NCBI GenBank assembly: GCA_002405475.1
Contig: DHLX01000030.1
Span: forward strand, 7,470 to 21,303
Source: Burkholderiales bacterium UBA4657
GTDB lineage: Bacteria; Pseudomonadota; Gammaproteobacteria; Burkholderiales; Burkholderiaceae_E
Direction of reading: 5' to 3'
Length of the DNA: 13,834 nucleotides
The notes under the pieces are model-generated. The model had not been told where the DNA came from. It saw nothing but the letters and a program-made list of their open reading frames with translations, and searched no databases. Positions 6,221-13,820 of the stretch are shown here, piece by piece. Position 1 is the first letter of the stretch, and each line of letters opens with the position of its first letter. Position numbers and translations under genes: made by a program.

Positions 6221-7801
6221 TTATTCCCACTCAATCGTTGCCGGCGGCTTCCCTGAAATGTCGTACACCACACGGTTGATGCCACGCACCTCGTTTATAA
6301 TGCGGTTCGACACGCGACCCAGCAGTTCATAGGGCAAGTGCGCCCAGTGTGCCGTCATGAAGTCCTGGGTTTGTACTGCGCGCAGACTGACGACCCATTC
6401 ATAGGTACGGCCATCGCCCATAACACCCACGCTTTTGACTGGCAGGAACACGGTAAAAGCCTGACTGGTCAGGTCGTACCACGACTTGTCGCCTTCAAAG
6501 GTATTGCGTAGTTCTTCAATAAAAATGGCATCGGCACGACGCAGCAGGTCGGCGTAGTTCTTTTTGACTTCACCCAGTATACGCACCCCTAGCCCCGGGC
6601 CGGGGAACGGGTGACGGAAAATCATGTCGTGCGGCAGACCCAGTGCCAGCCCCAGGTTGCGCACTTCGTCCTTGAACAATTCGCGCAATGGCTCAAGTAA
6701 CTTCAAGTGCAAGGTGTCAGGCAAACCGCCGACATTATGATGTGACTTGATGGTTGTGGCCTTCTTGGTACTGGCGCCCGCACTTTCAATCACGTCGGGG
6801 TAGATGGTGCCTTGTGCCAGCCACTTCGCATTTTTCAGCTGTTCCGCTTGTTCCTGGAACACTTCAACAAATGCTTTACCAATTATTTTTCGCTTGGCTT
6901 CCGGGTCACTGACACCAGCCAGCTGGCTCATGAAGCGCTCGGTCGCATCGACATGTACCAGTTTCATGCCCATATGTGTCTTGAAGGTTTCAACCACCTG
7001 CGCCCCCTCGTTGAGGCGCAACAAGCCGGTATCGACAAACACGCAGGTCAGTTGGTCGCCAATAGCTTTATGAATCAAAGCCGCCGCTACCGATGAATCG
7101 ACCCCACCCGACAAGCCCAGAATAACTTCTTCCTGACCGACCTGGGCACGTATTTTTTCAACCGCCTCGGTCACATAGTCGCCCATAATCCAGTCGCCGC
7201 TGCAAGCGCAAATGGTACGGACAAAGCGCGTGAGCAAGGCTTGTCCTTGCAGCGTATGCGTCACCTCTGGGTGAAATTGCACCCCATAAAAGCCACGGCT
7301 TTCGTCGGCCATGGCGGCAATGGGGCAAGATTCAGTCGAGGCCATGAGGGTAAAACCCGGTGGCAGTTGGGTCACCTTGTCGCCGTGACTCATCCAGACT
7401 TTGAGCAGGCCGTGACCTTCAGCGTTACGGGCGTCTTCGAGACCTGCCAGCAATTGGGTGTGTCCACGGGCGCGCACTTCAGCATAACCGAATTCGCGTT
7501 GCTGACCGGCTTCTACCTTTCCGCCTAACTGTTGCGCCATGGTCTGCATGCCATAGCAAATACCCAGTACCGGAACGCCCGCACTAAAAACAGCTTCGGG
7601 TGCCCGGTCGGTTGTCTCTTCATACGCCGACATATGACTGCCCGACAAAATAATGCCCTTGGCTCCATAGTCGCGTATAAATTCATCACTGACATCGCAG
7701 GGGTGAATTTCACAATAGACATTGGCTTCACGCACACGGCGTGCTATGAGTTGGGTCACTTGTGAGCCAAAATCGAGAATGAGGATTTTTTCGTGATTCA
7801 T
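6221..7801 (-). CDS. guaA: GMP synthase (glutamine-hydrolysing)
   Basis: This 526-residue enzyme aminates XMP to GMP using ATP and glutamine, the last step of guanine nucleotide synthesis. The class-I glutamine amidotransferase domain (about 1-200) has nucleophile Cys82 in GICYGMQ and His177 and Glu179 in VQFHPEVTH. The ATP pyrophosphatase domain opens with the P-loop SGGVDSS (231-237). The C-terminal XMP-binding/dimerisation domain ends in PATIEWE, as in known GuaA proteins. The length equals E. coli GuaA (525). It starts three bases after the vapC stop (TAA, then ATC, then ATG) with no strong ribosome binding site, so coupling to vapC translation is likely. It is separated from guaB by moaC and a toxin-antitoxin pair. 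Confidence 0.98.
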   Translation of the reverse strand: MNHEKILILDFGSQVTQLIARRVREANVYCEIHPCDVSDEFIRDYGAKGIILSGSHMSAYEETTDRAPEAVFSAGVPVLGICYGMQTMAQQLGGKVEAGQQREFGYAEVRARGHTQLLAGLEDARNAEGHGLLKVWMSHGDKVTQLPPGFTLMASTESCPIAAMADESRGFYGVQFHPEVTHTLQGQALLTRFVRTICACSGDWIMGDYVTEAVEKIRAQVGQEEVILGLSGGVDSSVAAALIHKAIGDQLTCVFVDTGLLRLNEGAQVVETFKTHMGMKLVHVDATERFMSQLAGVSDPEAKRKIIGKAFVEVFQEQAEQLKNAKWLAQGTIYPDVIESAGASTKKATTIKSHHNVGGLPDTLHLKLLEPLRELFKDEVRNLGLALGLPHDMIFRHPFPGPGLGVRILGEVKKNYADLLRRADAIFIEELRNTFEGDKSWYDLTSQAFTVFLPVKSVGVMGDGRTYEWVVSLRAVQTQDFMTAHWAHLPYELLGRVSNRIINEVRGINRVVYDISGKPPATIEWE

Positions 7802-7804
7802 GAT

Positions 7805-8257
7805 TTATTGAGCAACAGGAGTCCAGAGAGTTATTTTGAGTTGTTGAGCCGCACGCACCAAGGCTTTATCGAAACTGGCCAATGCTATTTTTTGCTTTTT
7901 GGCCAGGTACAAATAGCCAGCATCGTAGGTCGTTAAACCAGCCTCCATGGCCAAATGTATGGCTGGAAGTATTTCCTCCAGGGTTTCAGTATTTGCCACC
8001 TGAACCGGAACCGCATCCAGAATATCGAGCGCACGCTTGGCATCTTGCGCTTTTAAACGCTGGCGTCTGACAGCCTGTACCGCAATATTGCTGCATTCCC
8101 AAAACCACAAGTCAGGCACCCAGGCTTGAACACGCCCTGACAAAATCTGACTTAGCAATTCCTCAGCCCAGTCGCTATGTTCATCAGGCAAATACCAGGC
8201 AGCTGCTACCGAAGCATCTATCACCACCGCCGGGCGTTTTTTATCGACGCCCGACAT
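7805..8257 (-). CDS. VapC-type PIN-domain toxin
   Basis: From ATG 8257 the protein has 150 residues and one PIN domain, the fold of VapC ribonuclease toxins that cut tRNAs or rRNA. The four acidic positions expected at the metal site are present: Asp14 in VVIDASVAAAW, Glu54 in FWECSN, Asp112 in TTYDAGYLYLA and Asp130 in ASFDKAL. It therefore looks active. A GTG one codon earlier (8260) is also possible. ATG 8257 is preceded by GGAAAG at a reasonable distance and lies inside the end of the antitoxin gene, the coupling usual in such pairs. It stops three bases before guaA. Confidence 0.9.
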   Translation of the reverse strand: MSGVDKKRPAVVIDASVAAAWYLPDEHSDWAEELLSQILSGRVQAWVPDLWFWECSNIAVQAVRRQRLKAQDAKRALDILDAVPVQVANTETLEEILPAIHLAMEAGLTTYDAGYLYLAKKQKIALASFDKALVRAAQQLKITLWTPVAQ

Positions 8258-8492
8258 CACGCAAGGCTTTCCAATCGTTTGCTATTGCATTACCTTTGGC
8301 ACGCTGGCGAATTTTCTTTAATTCTTTTAACAACAAATCAATGTCTTGTTGTTGTAGCGTGGGGGTATTAACTGCCAACAGTCTGGCGACAGGTCGCCCA
8401 CGGCGCGTAATCATGATTTCTTCGCCCTTTTCGACCTCGGCAATCCAGTGCGAAAAGTGTTCTTTGACTTCAAAAATACCAGCGCTTTTCAT
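8241..8492 (-). CDS. Phd/YefM-family antitoxin
   Basis: An 83-residue antitoxin. The N-terminal DNA-binding half has the Phd/YefM pattern: SAGIFEVKEHFSHWIAEVEK, then GEEIMITRRGRPVARLL. The charged C-terminal half (LLKELKKIRQRAKGN) is of the kind that wraps the toxin. Such proteins neutralise the partner VapC and repress their own promoter. ATG 8492 has a good GGAAGG nine bases upstream; a GTG at 8501 would add three residues but overlaps the space needed for that site. The gene overlaps vapC by 17 bases. Confidence 0.9.
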   Translation of the reverse strand: MKSAGIFEVKEHFSHWIAEVEKGEEIMITRRGRPVARLLAVNTPTLQQQDIDLLLKELKKIRQRAKGNAIANDWKALRDVGRR

Positions 8493-8507
8493 TCTGACCA
8501 CCCTTCC

Positions 8508-8544
8508 TTAGCTGGCCAGATTCTAGCATTTACTGGCCAGCTAA
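8508..8544. promoter_or_regulatory. phd-vapC promoter with paired palindromic operators
   Basis: TTAGCTGGCCAG (8508-8519) and CTGGCCAGCTAA (8533-8544) form a perfect 12-bp inverted repeat. Each arm contains the self-complementary octamer CTGGCCAG, and the octamer centres lie 21 bp apart, two helical turns. Between them, on the minus strand, is an extended -10 element, TGCTAGAAT (TAGAAT at 8525-8520). A transcript from it would start near 8513, about 20 bases before the phd ATG, so the palindrome is a DNA operator rather than a full RNA hairpin. Phd-type antitoxins are known to bind paired palindromes and autorepress. Confidence 0.65.
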
Positions 8545-8602
8545 TCTGCCCCGATTGCGCATCGACAGTGTTATATATGAACAAACAAATGTAGAGATAT
8601 GT

Positions 8603-8639
8603 CCGAGTTTCGATTTAGGTTCTAATTCGATGTGCTCGG
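8603..8639. repeat. Interrupted inverted repeat downstream of moaC
   Basis: CCGAG (8603-8607) pairs with CTCGG (8635-8639). Inside, CGATTTAG (8611-8618) pairs with CTAATTCG (8622-8629) with one mismatch around a three-base loop. It lies in the 149-base gap between moaC and phd. The only T-run (TTTT) follows on the plus strand, where no gene ends, so a role as the moaC terminator is not clear. Confidence 0.4.
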
Positions 8640-8641
8640 TT

Positions 8642-9121
8642 TTATAACCCTGACTTGCCACCCTCTTTACGTACTACCCGTATTTGCTGCATGACCATGG
8701 TTTTATCGACAGCCTTGCACATGTCATAAACCGTGAGCAGGCCTACTTGCACGGCCGTCAACGCTTCCATTTCCACTCCGGTACGGCCCACGGTTTCGAC
8801 TGTAGCGCTGCAACTGACGGCAGATTCTTGCGCCAATACATCGAAATCAATTGCCACGCGGGTTAATGGCAAGGGATGGCATAGAGGTATCAGGTCGGCA
8901 GTTTTTTTGGCAGCTTGAATGGCTGCTATGCGGGCGATACCCAGCACATCGCCTTTTTTATGCCCGCCTTGCTGTATCAAGGCCAGGGTGGCGTTTTGCA
9001 TGACCAGTCGGCCTTGTGCGACGGCTATACGATGCGTCTCAACTTTGGCCGAAACATCAACCATGTGCGCTTGACCCTGGGCGTCGAAGTGGCTTAGCGC
9101 TGGCTCGGTCTTACTCGACAC
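8642..9121 (-). CDS. moaC: Cyclic pyranopterin monophosphate synthase MoaC
   Basis: MoaC converts the MoaA product 3',8-cyclo-7,8-dihydro-GTP to cyclic pyranopterin monophosphate, the first committed intermediate of molybdenum cofactor synthesis. The 159-residue length matches E. coli MoaC (161). Conserved stretches are HMVDVSAKVETHR (19-31), HKKGDVLGIARIAAIQAAKK (54-73), IPLCHPLPLT (78-87), TGVEMEALTAVQVGLLTVYD (114-133) and MCKAVDK (134-140), which carries the catalytic Asp/Lys region. It starts with GTG at 9121, eleven bases inside the end of guaB. That start gives the family's normal N-terminus; the first ATG would cut off 19 residues before the conserved MVDVS. Other Moco genes are not in the window. 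Confidence 0.95.
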   Translation of the reverse strand: MSSKTEPALSHFDAQGQAHMVDVSAKVETHRIAVAQGRLVMQNATLALIQQGGHKKGDVLGIARIAAIQAAKKTADLIPLCHPLPLTRVAIDFDVLAQESAVSCSATVETVGRTGVEMEALTAVQVGLLTVYDMCKAVDKTMVMQQIRVVRKEGGKSGL

Positions 9122-10571
9122 GGTAATTCGGCGCTTCTTTGGTAATGGTCACATCGTGCACGTGCGACTCGCGCATGCCAGCTGAGGTGATTTCAACAAA
9201 TGCTGCCTTGCCACGCATGTCGTCTATGCTGGCGCAGCCGCAATAGCCCATGGAACTGCGAACCCCACCCACCAGTTGATACAAGATAGCCAGCACACTG
9301 CCTTTGTACGGTACCCGGCCTTCAATACCTTCGGGTACCAGTTTTTCAGCGGCTGAGGAGGCGTCCTGAAAATAGCGGTCGGCTGCACCTTCGGCCATGG
9401 CGCCAAGCGAACCCATACCGCGATATTCCTTGTAGCTGCGTCCCTGATACAAAATGACTTCACCGGGAGCCTCTTCGGTACCGGCAAACATGGACCCCAT
9501 CATGACGCAGTAGGCACCTGCTGCAATGGCTTTGGAAACATCACCGGAATAACGAATACCACCATCAGCGATTAAGGGCACGCCCGTACCTTCGAGCGCA
9601 CGCGCCACCATTTCAATGGCCGTGATTTGTGGCACGCCGACTCCGGCCACGATACGGGTGGTACAAATTGACCCCGGCCCAATACCGACCTTGACTGCAT
9701 CAGCACCATGATCGACCAGTGCTTTTGCAGCCTCGCCAGTGGCGATATTGCCGCCAATGACCTGTACCTGGGGAAACTGGTCTTTGACCCATTTAACGCG
9801 GTCTAATACGCCCTTGCTATGGCCGTGGGCAGTATCGACGACCAAGACATCGACCCCCGCTTCTACCAGCAGGCTGGCGCGTTCTTCCGTGCCCGCACCT
9901 ACGCCAATGGCGGCACCGACGCGCAACCGACCCAGCTCGTCTTTGCAGGCCAGGGGGTGTTCGGTCGCCTTTTGTACGTCTTTAACAGTAATCAGGCCAC
10001 GTAACTCGAAGGCATCGTTGATGACCAGCACCCGCTCAAGACGAAATTTGTTCATCAGGCGTTTGGCTTCTTCCAGCGTCGCGCCTTCTTTCACCGTAAC
10101 CAGACGTTCCTTCGGGGTCATTTTGCTGCTGACACTTGCGTCCAGCTCTTCTTCAAAACGCAGGTCGCGGTTGGTAATAATGCCCACTACCTGCTTGCCC
10201 TGCACTACCGGAAAACCGCTAATGCCGTGCTGATGCTGCAAAGCCAGCACTTCACGCACCTTCATTTCCGGGGTAATGGTGATGGGTTCGCGCACGACAC
10301 CGGCTTCAAAGCGCTTAACCTTACGCACTTCGCGTGCCTGTTCCGCCGGTTTCAGGTTTTTATGCACAATGCCGATGCCGCCCTCTTGCGCAATCGCAAT
10401 CGCCAAGCGTGCCTCGGTGACAGTGTCCATGGCGGCTGACACAAACGGAATATTGAGTTCAATGCCGCGGGTCAGCCTGGTTTTCAGGGAAGCGTCTTTG
10501 GGCAGGACGTTAGAATAGGCCGGTACGAGTAGCACGTCATCGAACGTGAGTGCCTTTTGCAGAAGTCGCAT
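9111..10571 (-). CDS. guaB: Inosine-5'-monophosphate dehydrogenase
   Basis: GuaB oxidises IMP to XMP with NAD+, the rate-limiting step to guanine nucleotides. The 486-residue protein has the full architecture: a TIM barrel interrupted by a tandem CBS (Bateman) domain at about 93-205, which in relatives senses purine nucleotides. Catalytic Cys303 lies in GPGSICTTRI, the phosphate-binding segment is ADGGIRYSGD (335-344), and the flap Arg399-Tyr400 lies in GAADRYFQD. ATG 10571 has a good AGAGGA upstream. It is divergent from an EamA transporter across 51 bases. moaC begins inside its 3' end, so the two are co-transcribed. guaA is not directly adjacent. Confidence 0.98.
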   Translation of the reverse strand: MRLLQKALTFDDVLLVPAYSNVLPKDASLKTRLTRGIELNIPFVSAAMDTVTEARLAIAIAQEGGIGIVHKNLKPAEQAREVRKVKRFEAGVVREPITITPEMKVREVLALQHQHGISGFPVVQGKQVVGIITNRDLRFEEELDASVSSKMTPKERLVTVKEGATLEEAKRLMNKFRLERVLVINDAFELRGLITVKDVQKATEHPLACKDELGRLRVGAAIGVGAGTEERASLLVEAGVDVLVVDTAHGHSKGVLDRVKWVKDQFPQVQVIGGNIATGEAAKALVDHGADAVKVGIGPGSICTTRIVAGVGVPQITAIEMVARALEGTGVPLIADGGIRYSGDVSKAIAAGAYCVMMGSMFAGTEEAPGEVILYQGRSYKEYRGMGSLGAMAEGAADRYFQDASSAAEKLVPEGIEGRVPYKGSVLAILYQLVGGVRSSMGYCGCASIDDMRGKAAFVEITSAGMRESHVHDVTITKEAPNYRVE

Positions 10572-10622
10572 GCTTTTCCTCTAAGCACAAAGCGAGATAT
10601 TACCAAAAAGCGGAGAAACCGG

Positions 10623-11609
10623 ATGGCAGTGGGGGTAATGTGTGGTTTATTGGCGGGCGCGCTCTGGGGGCTGATTTTTTTATTTCCCCGTCTGGTGCCT
10701 GAATTCAGCGCCGCCGAGCAGATGATCGGACGTTATCTGGCGTTCGGTCTGATGTCGTGTCTGCTGACCTGGCCAATATGGCGTCTTCTGCGTCAGCGTC
10801 TGACTCGCGCCGATATGCACGTACTGCTGAAGCTGTCTTTGGTGGGTAACGTGCTGTATTTTTTTTGTGTCGCCCTGGCAGTACGCTGGGCTGGTATCGC
10901 TCCGGCCTCGCTGATTGTCGGTATTTTGCCGATTAGCATTACCTTGGCTGGGATATGGTGGCGCCCGGACTCGTCTGCAGTACATGAGGCGTTACCACTT
11001 CGGCAGCTGTTTTGGCCTTTAATACTGGCAGCAGCAGGCATTGTCTGTATCAATATCGACGCTTTCCATCATGCGGCTCTGGAGTCCAGAACACCGCTAC
11101 AAGTCATGTTCGGTCTGTTGGCTGCCCTTGCCGCCGTGGCGTCATGGACCTACTTCGCTGTCGCCAACGCGCGCTATCTGCAATCGGAACAGCATTTTTC
11201 CAGTCATGAATGGAACCATTTGACTGGGCTGGCAACCGGAGCCTGGGTCTTGATCTTGCTCCCTTTGGTCAGTATGTGGTCCTTGGCTCAGCCTGCCTCG
11301 CTTGAGCCGCGCCCTTGGGGGTTTTTTATTATCATGTGTATTGTCGTGGCACTGGGTGCTTCGGTCATCGGTGCCGCCTTGTGGAATATGGCGAGTCAGC
11401 GGCTACCAATCACCTTGTCGGGTCAACTGATAGTCAGCGAAACGGTTTTCGCTTTATGCTACGGCTTTGTCCATGCCCAGCGCTGGCCGCGAATCCTGGA
11501 GTGGGCGGCTATTGTTATGCTGATAGCCGGCGTGTGCTGGGCAGTTAAAAAACATGCAGTACCTGCTGGCTTGACGCATAATGCTGTCATTGATGGAGAG
11601 ATGCGATGA
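10623..11609 (+). CDS. EamA/DMT-family transporter
   Basis: From ATG 10623 the protein has 328 residues and about ten hydrophobic segments in two repeats, the drug/metabolite transporter pattern. It starts GLLAGALWGLIFLFPRLVPE. The first repeat has a long helix with ASLIVGILPISITLAGIWW and the second ends in ITLSGQLIVSETVFALCYGF, followed by a last helix and a short hydrophilic tail. It is only distantly similar to the EamA protein at 1873-2733, so it is not a recent duplicate. GGAGA lies six bases upstream of the chosen ATG; an upstream in-frame ATG (10557) lies inside guaB and adds a basic, non-membrane leader. The substrate is unknown. Its stop overlaps the next start as ATGA. Confidence 0.85.
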   Translation: MAVGVMCGLLAGALWGLIFLFPRLVPEFSAAEQMIGRYLAFGLMSCLLTWPIWRLLRQRLTRADMHVLLKLSLVGNVLYFFCVALAVRWAGIAPASLIVGILPISITLAGIWWRPDSSAVHEALPLRQLFWPLILAAAGIVCINIDAFHHAALESRTPLQVMFGLLAALAAVASWTYFAVANARYLQSEQHFSSHEWNHLTGLATGAWVLILLPLVSMWSLAQPASLEPRPWGFFIIMCIVVALGASVIGAALWNMASQRLPITLSGQLIVSETVFALCYGFVHAQRWPRILEWAAIVMLIAGVCWAVKKHAVPAGLTHNAVIDGEMR

Positions 11610-12106
11610 AAAATATTATATTTGCCCTGGCCACCTTATTGTTAACCTCTACGGCTTTGGCTCAGTGGGCTTGGCGCGAGGGTAATACCACGGTTTTTTC
11701 TGACCAGCCCCCTCCTGCTAATATCGCTCCTTCGCAAATTATTAGACAACCTGCGGGTAGCACCAGGCCAGCCAAACCGGGTGAGCCCGGCGAAGCTGCA
11801 AAAACCAACGATAAGTCGGCTCCGGCAAAGCCGGGCAGCAGCACTCAGCCTAAGTCGATGGCTGAACGTGAGGCCGAGTTCCGTGAACGTCGCGAAAAAC
11901 AAGCCGAGCAGGAAAAGAAGGCAGCTGAAGAAGCCGCCAAAAAGCAACAGCTTAGCCAGGAATGTGAACGTTCCCGTTCTTATCTCAAGTCATTGCAGGA
12001 GGGTATTCGGGTACGTTCCGGGCCGGATAACGCCGTCATGGGCGACGAAGAGCGACAAAAGGAAATTCAGCGGGTACAGAAACAAGTGAGTGATGCCTGT
12101 AAATAA
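11606..12106 (+). CDS. DUF4124-domain periplasmic protein
   Basis: A 166-residue protein with a clear signal peptide (MKNIIFALATLLLTSTALAQ, cleavage expected near ALA-Q). After it comes the DUF4124 pattern WAWREGNTTVFSDQPPP, a proline-rich linker, then a strongly charged helical region (about 90-120, rich in E, K, R and A) that probably forms a coiled coil. Two cysteines (near 119 and at the penultimate-but-one position) could form a disulfide. DUF4124 proteins are common in Betaproteobacteria, often near guaB, and have no established function. Its ATG overlaps the transporter stop by four bases, so the two are translationally coupled. Confidence 0.8.
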   Translation: MKNIIFALATLLLTSTALAQWAWREGNTTVFSDQPPPANIAPSQIIRQPAGSTRPAKPGEPGEAAKTNDKSAPAKPGSSTQPKSMAEREAEFRERREKQAEQEKKAAEEAAKKQQLSQECERSRSYLKSLQEGIRVRSGPDNAVMGDEERQKEIQRVQKQVSDACK

Positions 12107-12254
12107 AAAGGGCATGCCAGCAGCCTCTTGGAGCCACTTGAGGCGGTAGTCCTGCTAATAGGTCGGCAAACGCATCCTTCCTTGGTTTCGACTTTAGGTT
12201 AACTCCCAAAGTTTCTGCCCTAACTGTCACTAAGTGTTCACAAAGCATGGATAG

Positions 12255-12272
12255 ACTGTAAACGATTACAGT
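12255..12272. promoter_or_regulatory. Palindromic LacI-family operator
   Basis: ACTGTAA-ACGA-TTACAGT is a perfect 7-bp inverted repeat around a four-base centre containing CG. LacI-family regulators bind even-length palindromes with a central CG, so this is a natural autoregulatory site. It ends 12 bases before the regulator's ATG. The rest of the 178-base gap after the DUF4124 gene (12107-12254) shows no gene, and I see no convincing terminator in it. Confidence 0.65.
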
Positions 12273-12284
12273 GCCGCCCAAAAA

Positions 12285-13301
12285 ATGAACATTCAAGAAG
12301 TCGCCCGCATAATCGGTGTGTCCATGGCTACAGTCTCACGCTCCTTCAACATGCCGGAGCAGGTCAACGCTGCCACCAGAGAACGTGTGCTCGAACAAGC
12401 GCAGACGCTTGGGTATGTGCCCAATGCCAGCGCACGTACTTTGCGTACGAGACGCAGCAGAGTGTTGGGGGTCGTGCTGCCCACCCTGACCAATCCCGTT
12501 TTTGCGGAGTGCCTTGAGGGCGTATCGGAAGCCGCGCATGCCGCTGGCTATTCCATCCTCCCTATGACCACCCACTACGACGCTGAGCTTGAAACAAGCT
12601 GCGTCGCCCTTCAACAAGCCGCCAATGTCGATGGACTGCTGCTGGTGGTTTCCAATCCAGAGACTTCGCAGGCACTTCGTAATCTCCAACGGGCACGCAC
12701 ACCCTACGTATTGCTTTACAACCGCCATGCAAAGCACCCGTGCGTCAGTGGTGACAGCGAGATGGCAGTCGCCGAAATGGTCAACCGCTTGGTTAACTTG
12801 GGGCACAGGCGATTGACGATGGTCAGCGGACAACTGGCTGCATCTGATCGGGCGCAACAACGATATAAGGGATTCTTGCAAGGCCTGAAACGGGTCGGGA
12901 TAGAAAAGCCATCGCTGCTTGAGGTGCCTTTCATGGAATCGGCCATGCAACAGGTTGTGGCCCACCTACAAAGCCCAGATCGGCCTACAGCCCTTGTCTG
13001 CTCAAACGACCTGTTGGCTCTGCGTTGCCTGCGCGCAGCACAACTGGCAGGCCTAAGTGTGCCCAAAGACATCAGCGTGGTCGGTTTCGATGGGATCGCA
13101 CTTGGCCTGGACACCATGCCAATGCTTAGCACCATCATGCAACCCAATAACGAGGCAGGTCACTTGGGCGTGCAGTGGCTGGTTCGGGCGATCGAGCAGG
13201 GTAAGCGCCCGACGCCGAGTGAGAGTGTGATGCTGGCCCATGACTTCCGGGCTGGCGAATCGTGCGGAAGAGCCCCGGCGGGCCATCCATCCCGGTCCTA
13301 A
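12285..13301 (+). CDS. LacI-family transcriptional regulator
   Basis: A 338-residue regulator with normal LacI/GalR layout. The N-terminal HTH is IQEVARIIGVSMATVSRSFN, followed by ERVLEQAQTLGYVPNASART with the hinge helix. The ligand-binding domain runs from about residue 60 (SRVLGVVLPTLTNPVFAECL) through LGHRRLTMVSG and TALVCSNDLLALRCLRAAQL to ISVVGFDGI. The effector is not readable, but the adjacent transporter gene suggests it controls uptake of that solute. No strong ribosome binding site precedes ATG 12285. The palindrome at 12255-12272 probably mediates autorepression. The substrate-binding protein starts 33 bases downstream. Confidence 0.93.
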   Translation: MNIQEVARIIGVSMATVSRSFNMPEQVNAATRERVLEQAQTLGYVPNASARTLRTRRSRVLGVVLPTLTNPVFAECLEGVSEAAHAAGYSILPMTTHYDAELETSCVALQQAANVDGLLLVVSNPETSQALRNLQRARTPYVLLYNRHAKHPCVSGDSEMAVAEMVNRLVNLGHRRLTMVSGQLAASDRAQQRYKGFLQGLKRVGIEKPSLLEVPFMESAMQQVVAHLQSPDRPTALVCSNDLLALRCLRAAQLAGLSVPKDISVVGFDGIALGLDTMPMLSTIMQPNNEAGHLGVQWLVRAIEQGKRPTPSESVMLAHDFRAGESCGRAPAGHPSRS

Positions 13302-13334
13302 CGCAGGGACCATTCAACTTGAAATGGAGTACTT

Positions 13335-13820
13335 ATGTCGAAACCTTTGAAATCTCTAGCTCAAACAGCCTTGCTAGCCTTCGGCTTAGCCGCTTCGGCT
13401 GCTATGGCCCAAACGGCCATCTGTTACAACTGCCCTCCCGAATGGGCCGATTGGGGCTCACAACTGCGTGCAATCAAAGCCCAAATTGGTATCACCGTCC
13501 CACCAGACAACAAAAACTCTGGCCAGTCGCTTGCCCAACTCGTCGCCGAAAAGGCTAGTCCGGTGGCTGATGTTACTTATCTGGGCGTAACCTTCGGCAT
13601 TCAAGCCCGCAAGGAAGGCGTTGTCACCCCGTACAAACCGGCCACCTGGAACGACATTCCCAACGGCCTGAAGGATCCCGAAGGGCATTGGTTCACCATC
13701 CACTCGGGTACTCTGGGCTTCATGGTTAACGTCGATGCTCTCAAGGGAAAGCCCATCCCACGCACGTGGGCCGACCTGCTCAAGCCCGAATACAAAGGCT
13801 TGGTGGGCTATCTGAAGTAG
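13335..13820 (+). CDS. ABC transporter substrate-binding protein, truncated
   Basis: The first 160 residues of a periplasmic substrate-binding protein, preceded by GGAG five bases before ATG 13335. A signal peptide is clear (cleavage expected at AMA-QTA). The mature part begins ICYNCPPEWADWGSQLRAIK. ADVTYLGVTFGIQARKEGVV, GTLGFMVNVDAL and the closing TWADLLKPEYKGLVGYL match the Fe3+/polyamine-type solute-binding family (SBP_bac), which is normally about 330-360 residues long. In relatives the last stretch continues past GYL into the second lobe; here it is followed at once by Lys and TAG, where sequence like an insertion-sequence end begins (13813). The product would lack the C-terminal half and be inactive. 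The substrate is unknown. Confidence 0.8.
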   Translation: MSKPLKSLAQTALLAFGLAASAAMAQTAICYNCPPEWADWGSQLRAIKAQIGITVPPDNKNSGQSLAQLVAEKASPVADVTYLGVTFGIQARKEGVVTPYKPATWNDIPNGLKDPEGHWFTIHSGTLGFMVNVDALKGKPIPRTWADLLKPEYKGLVGYLK

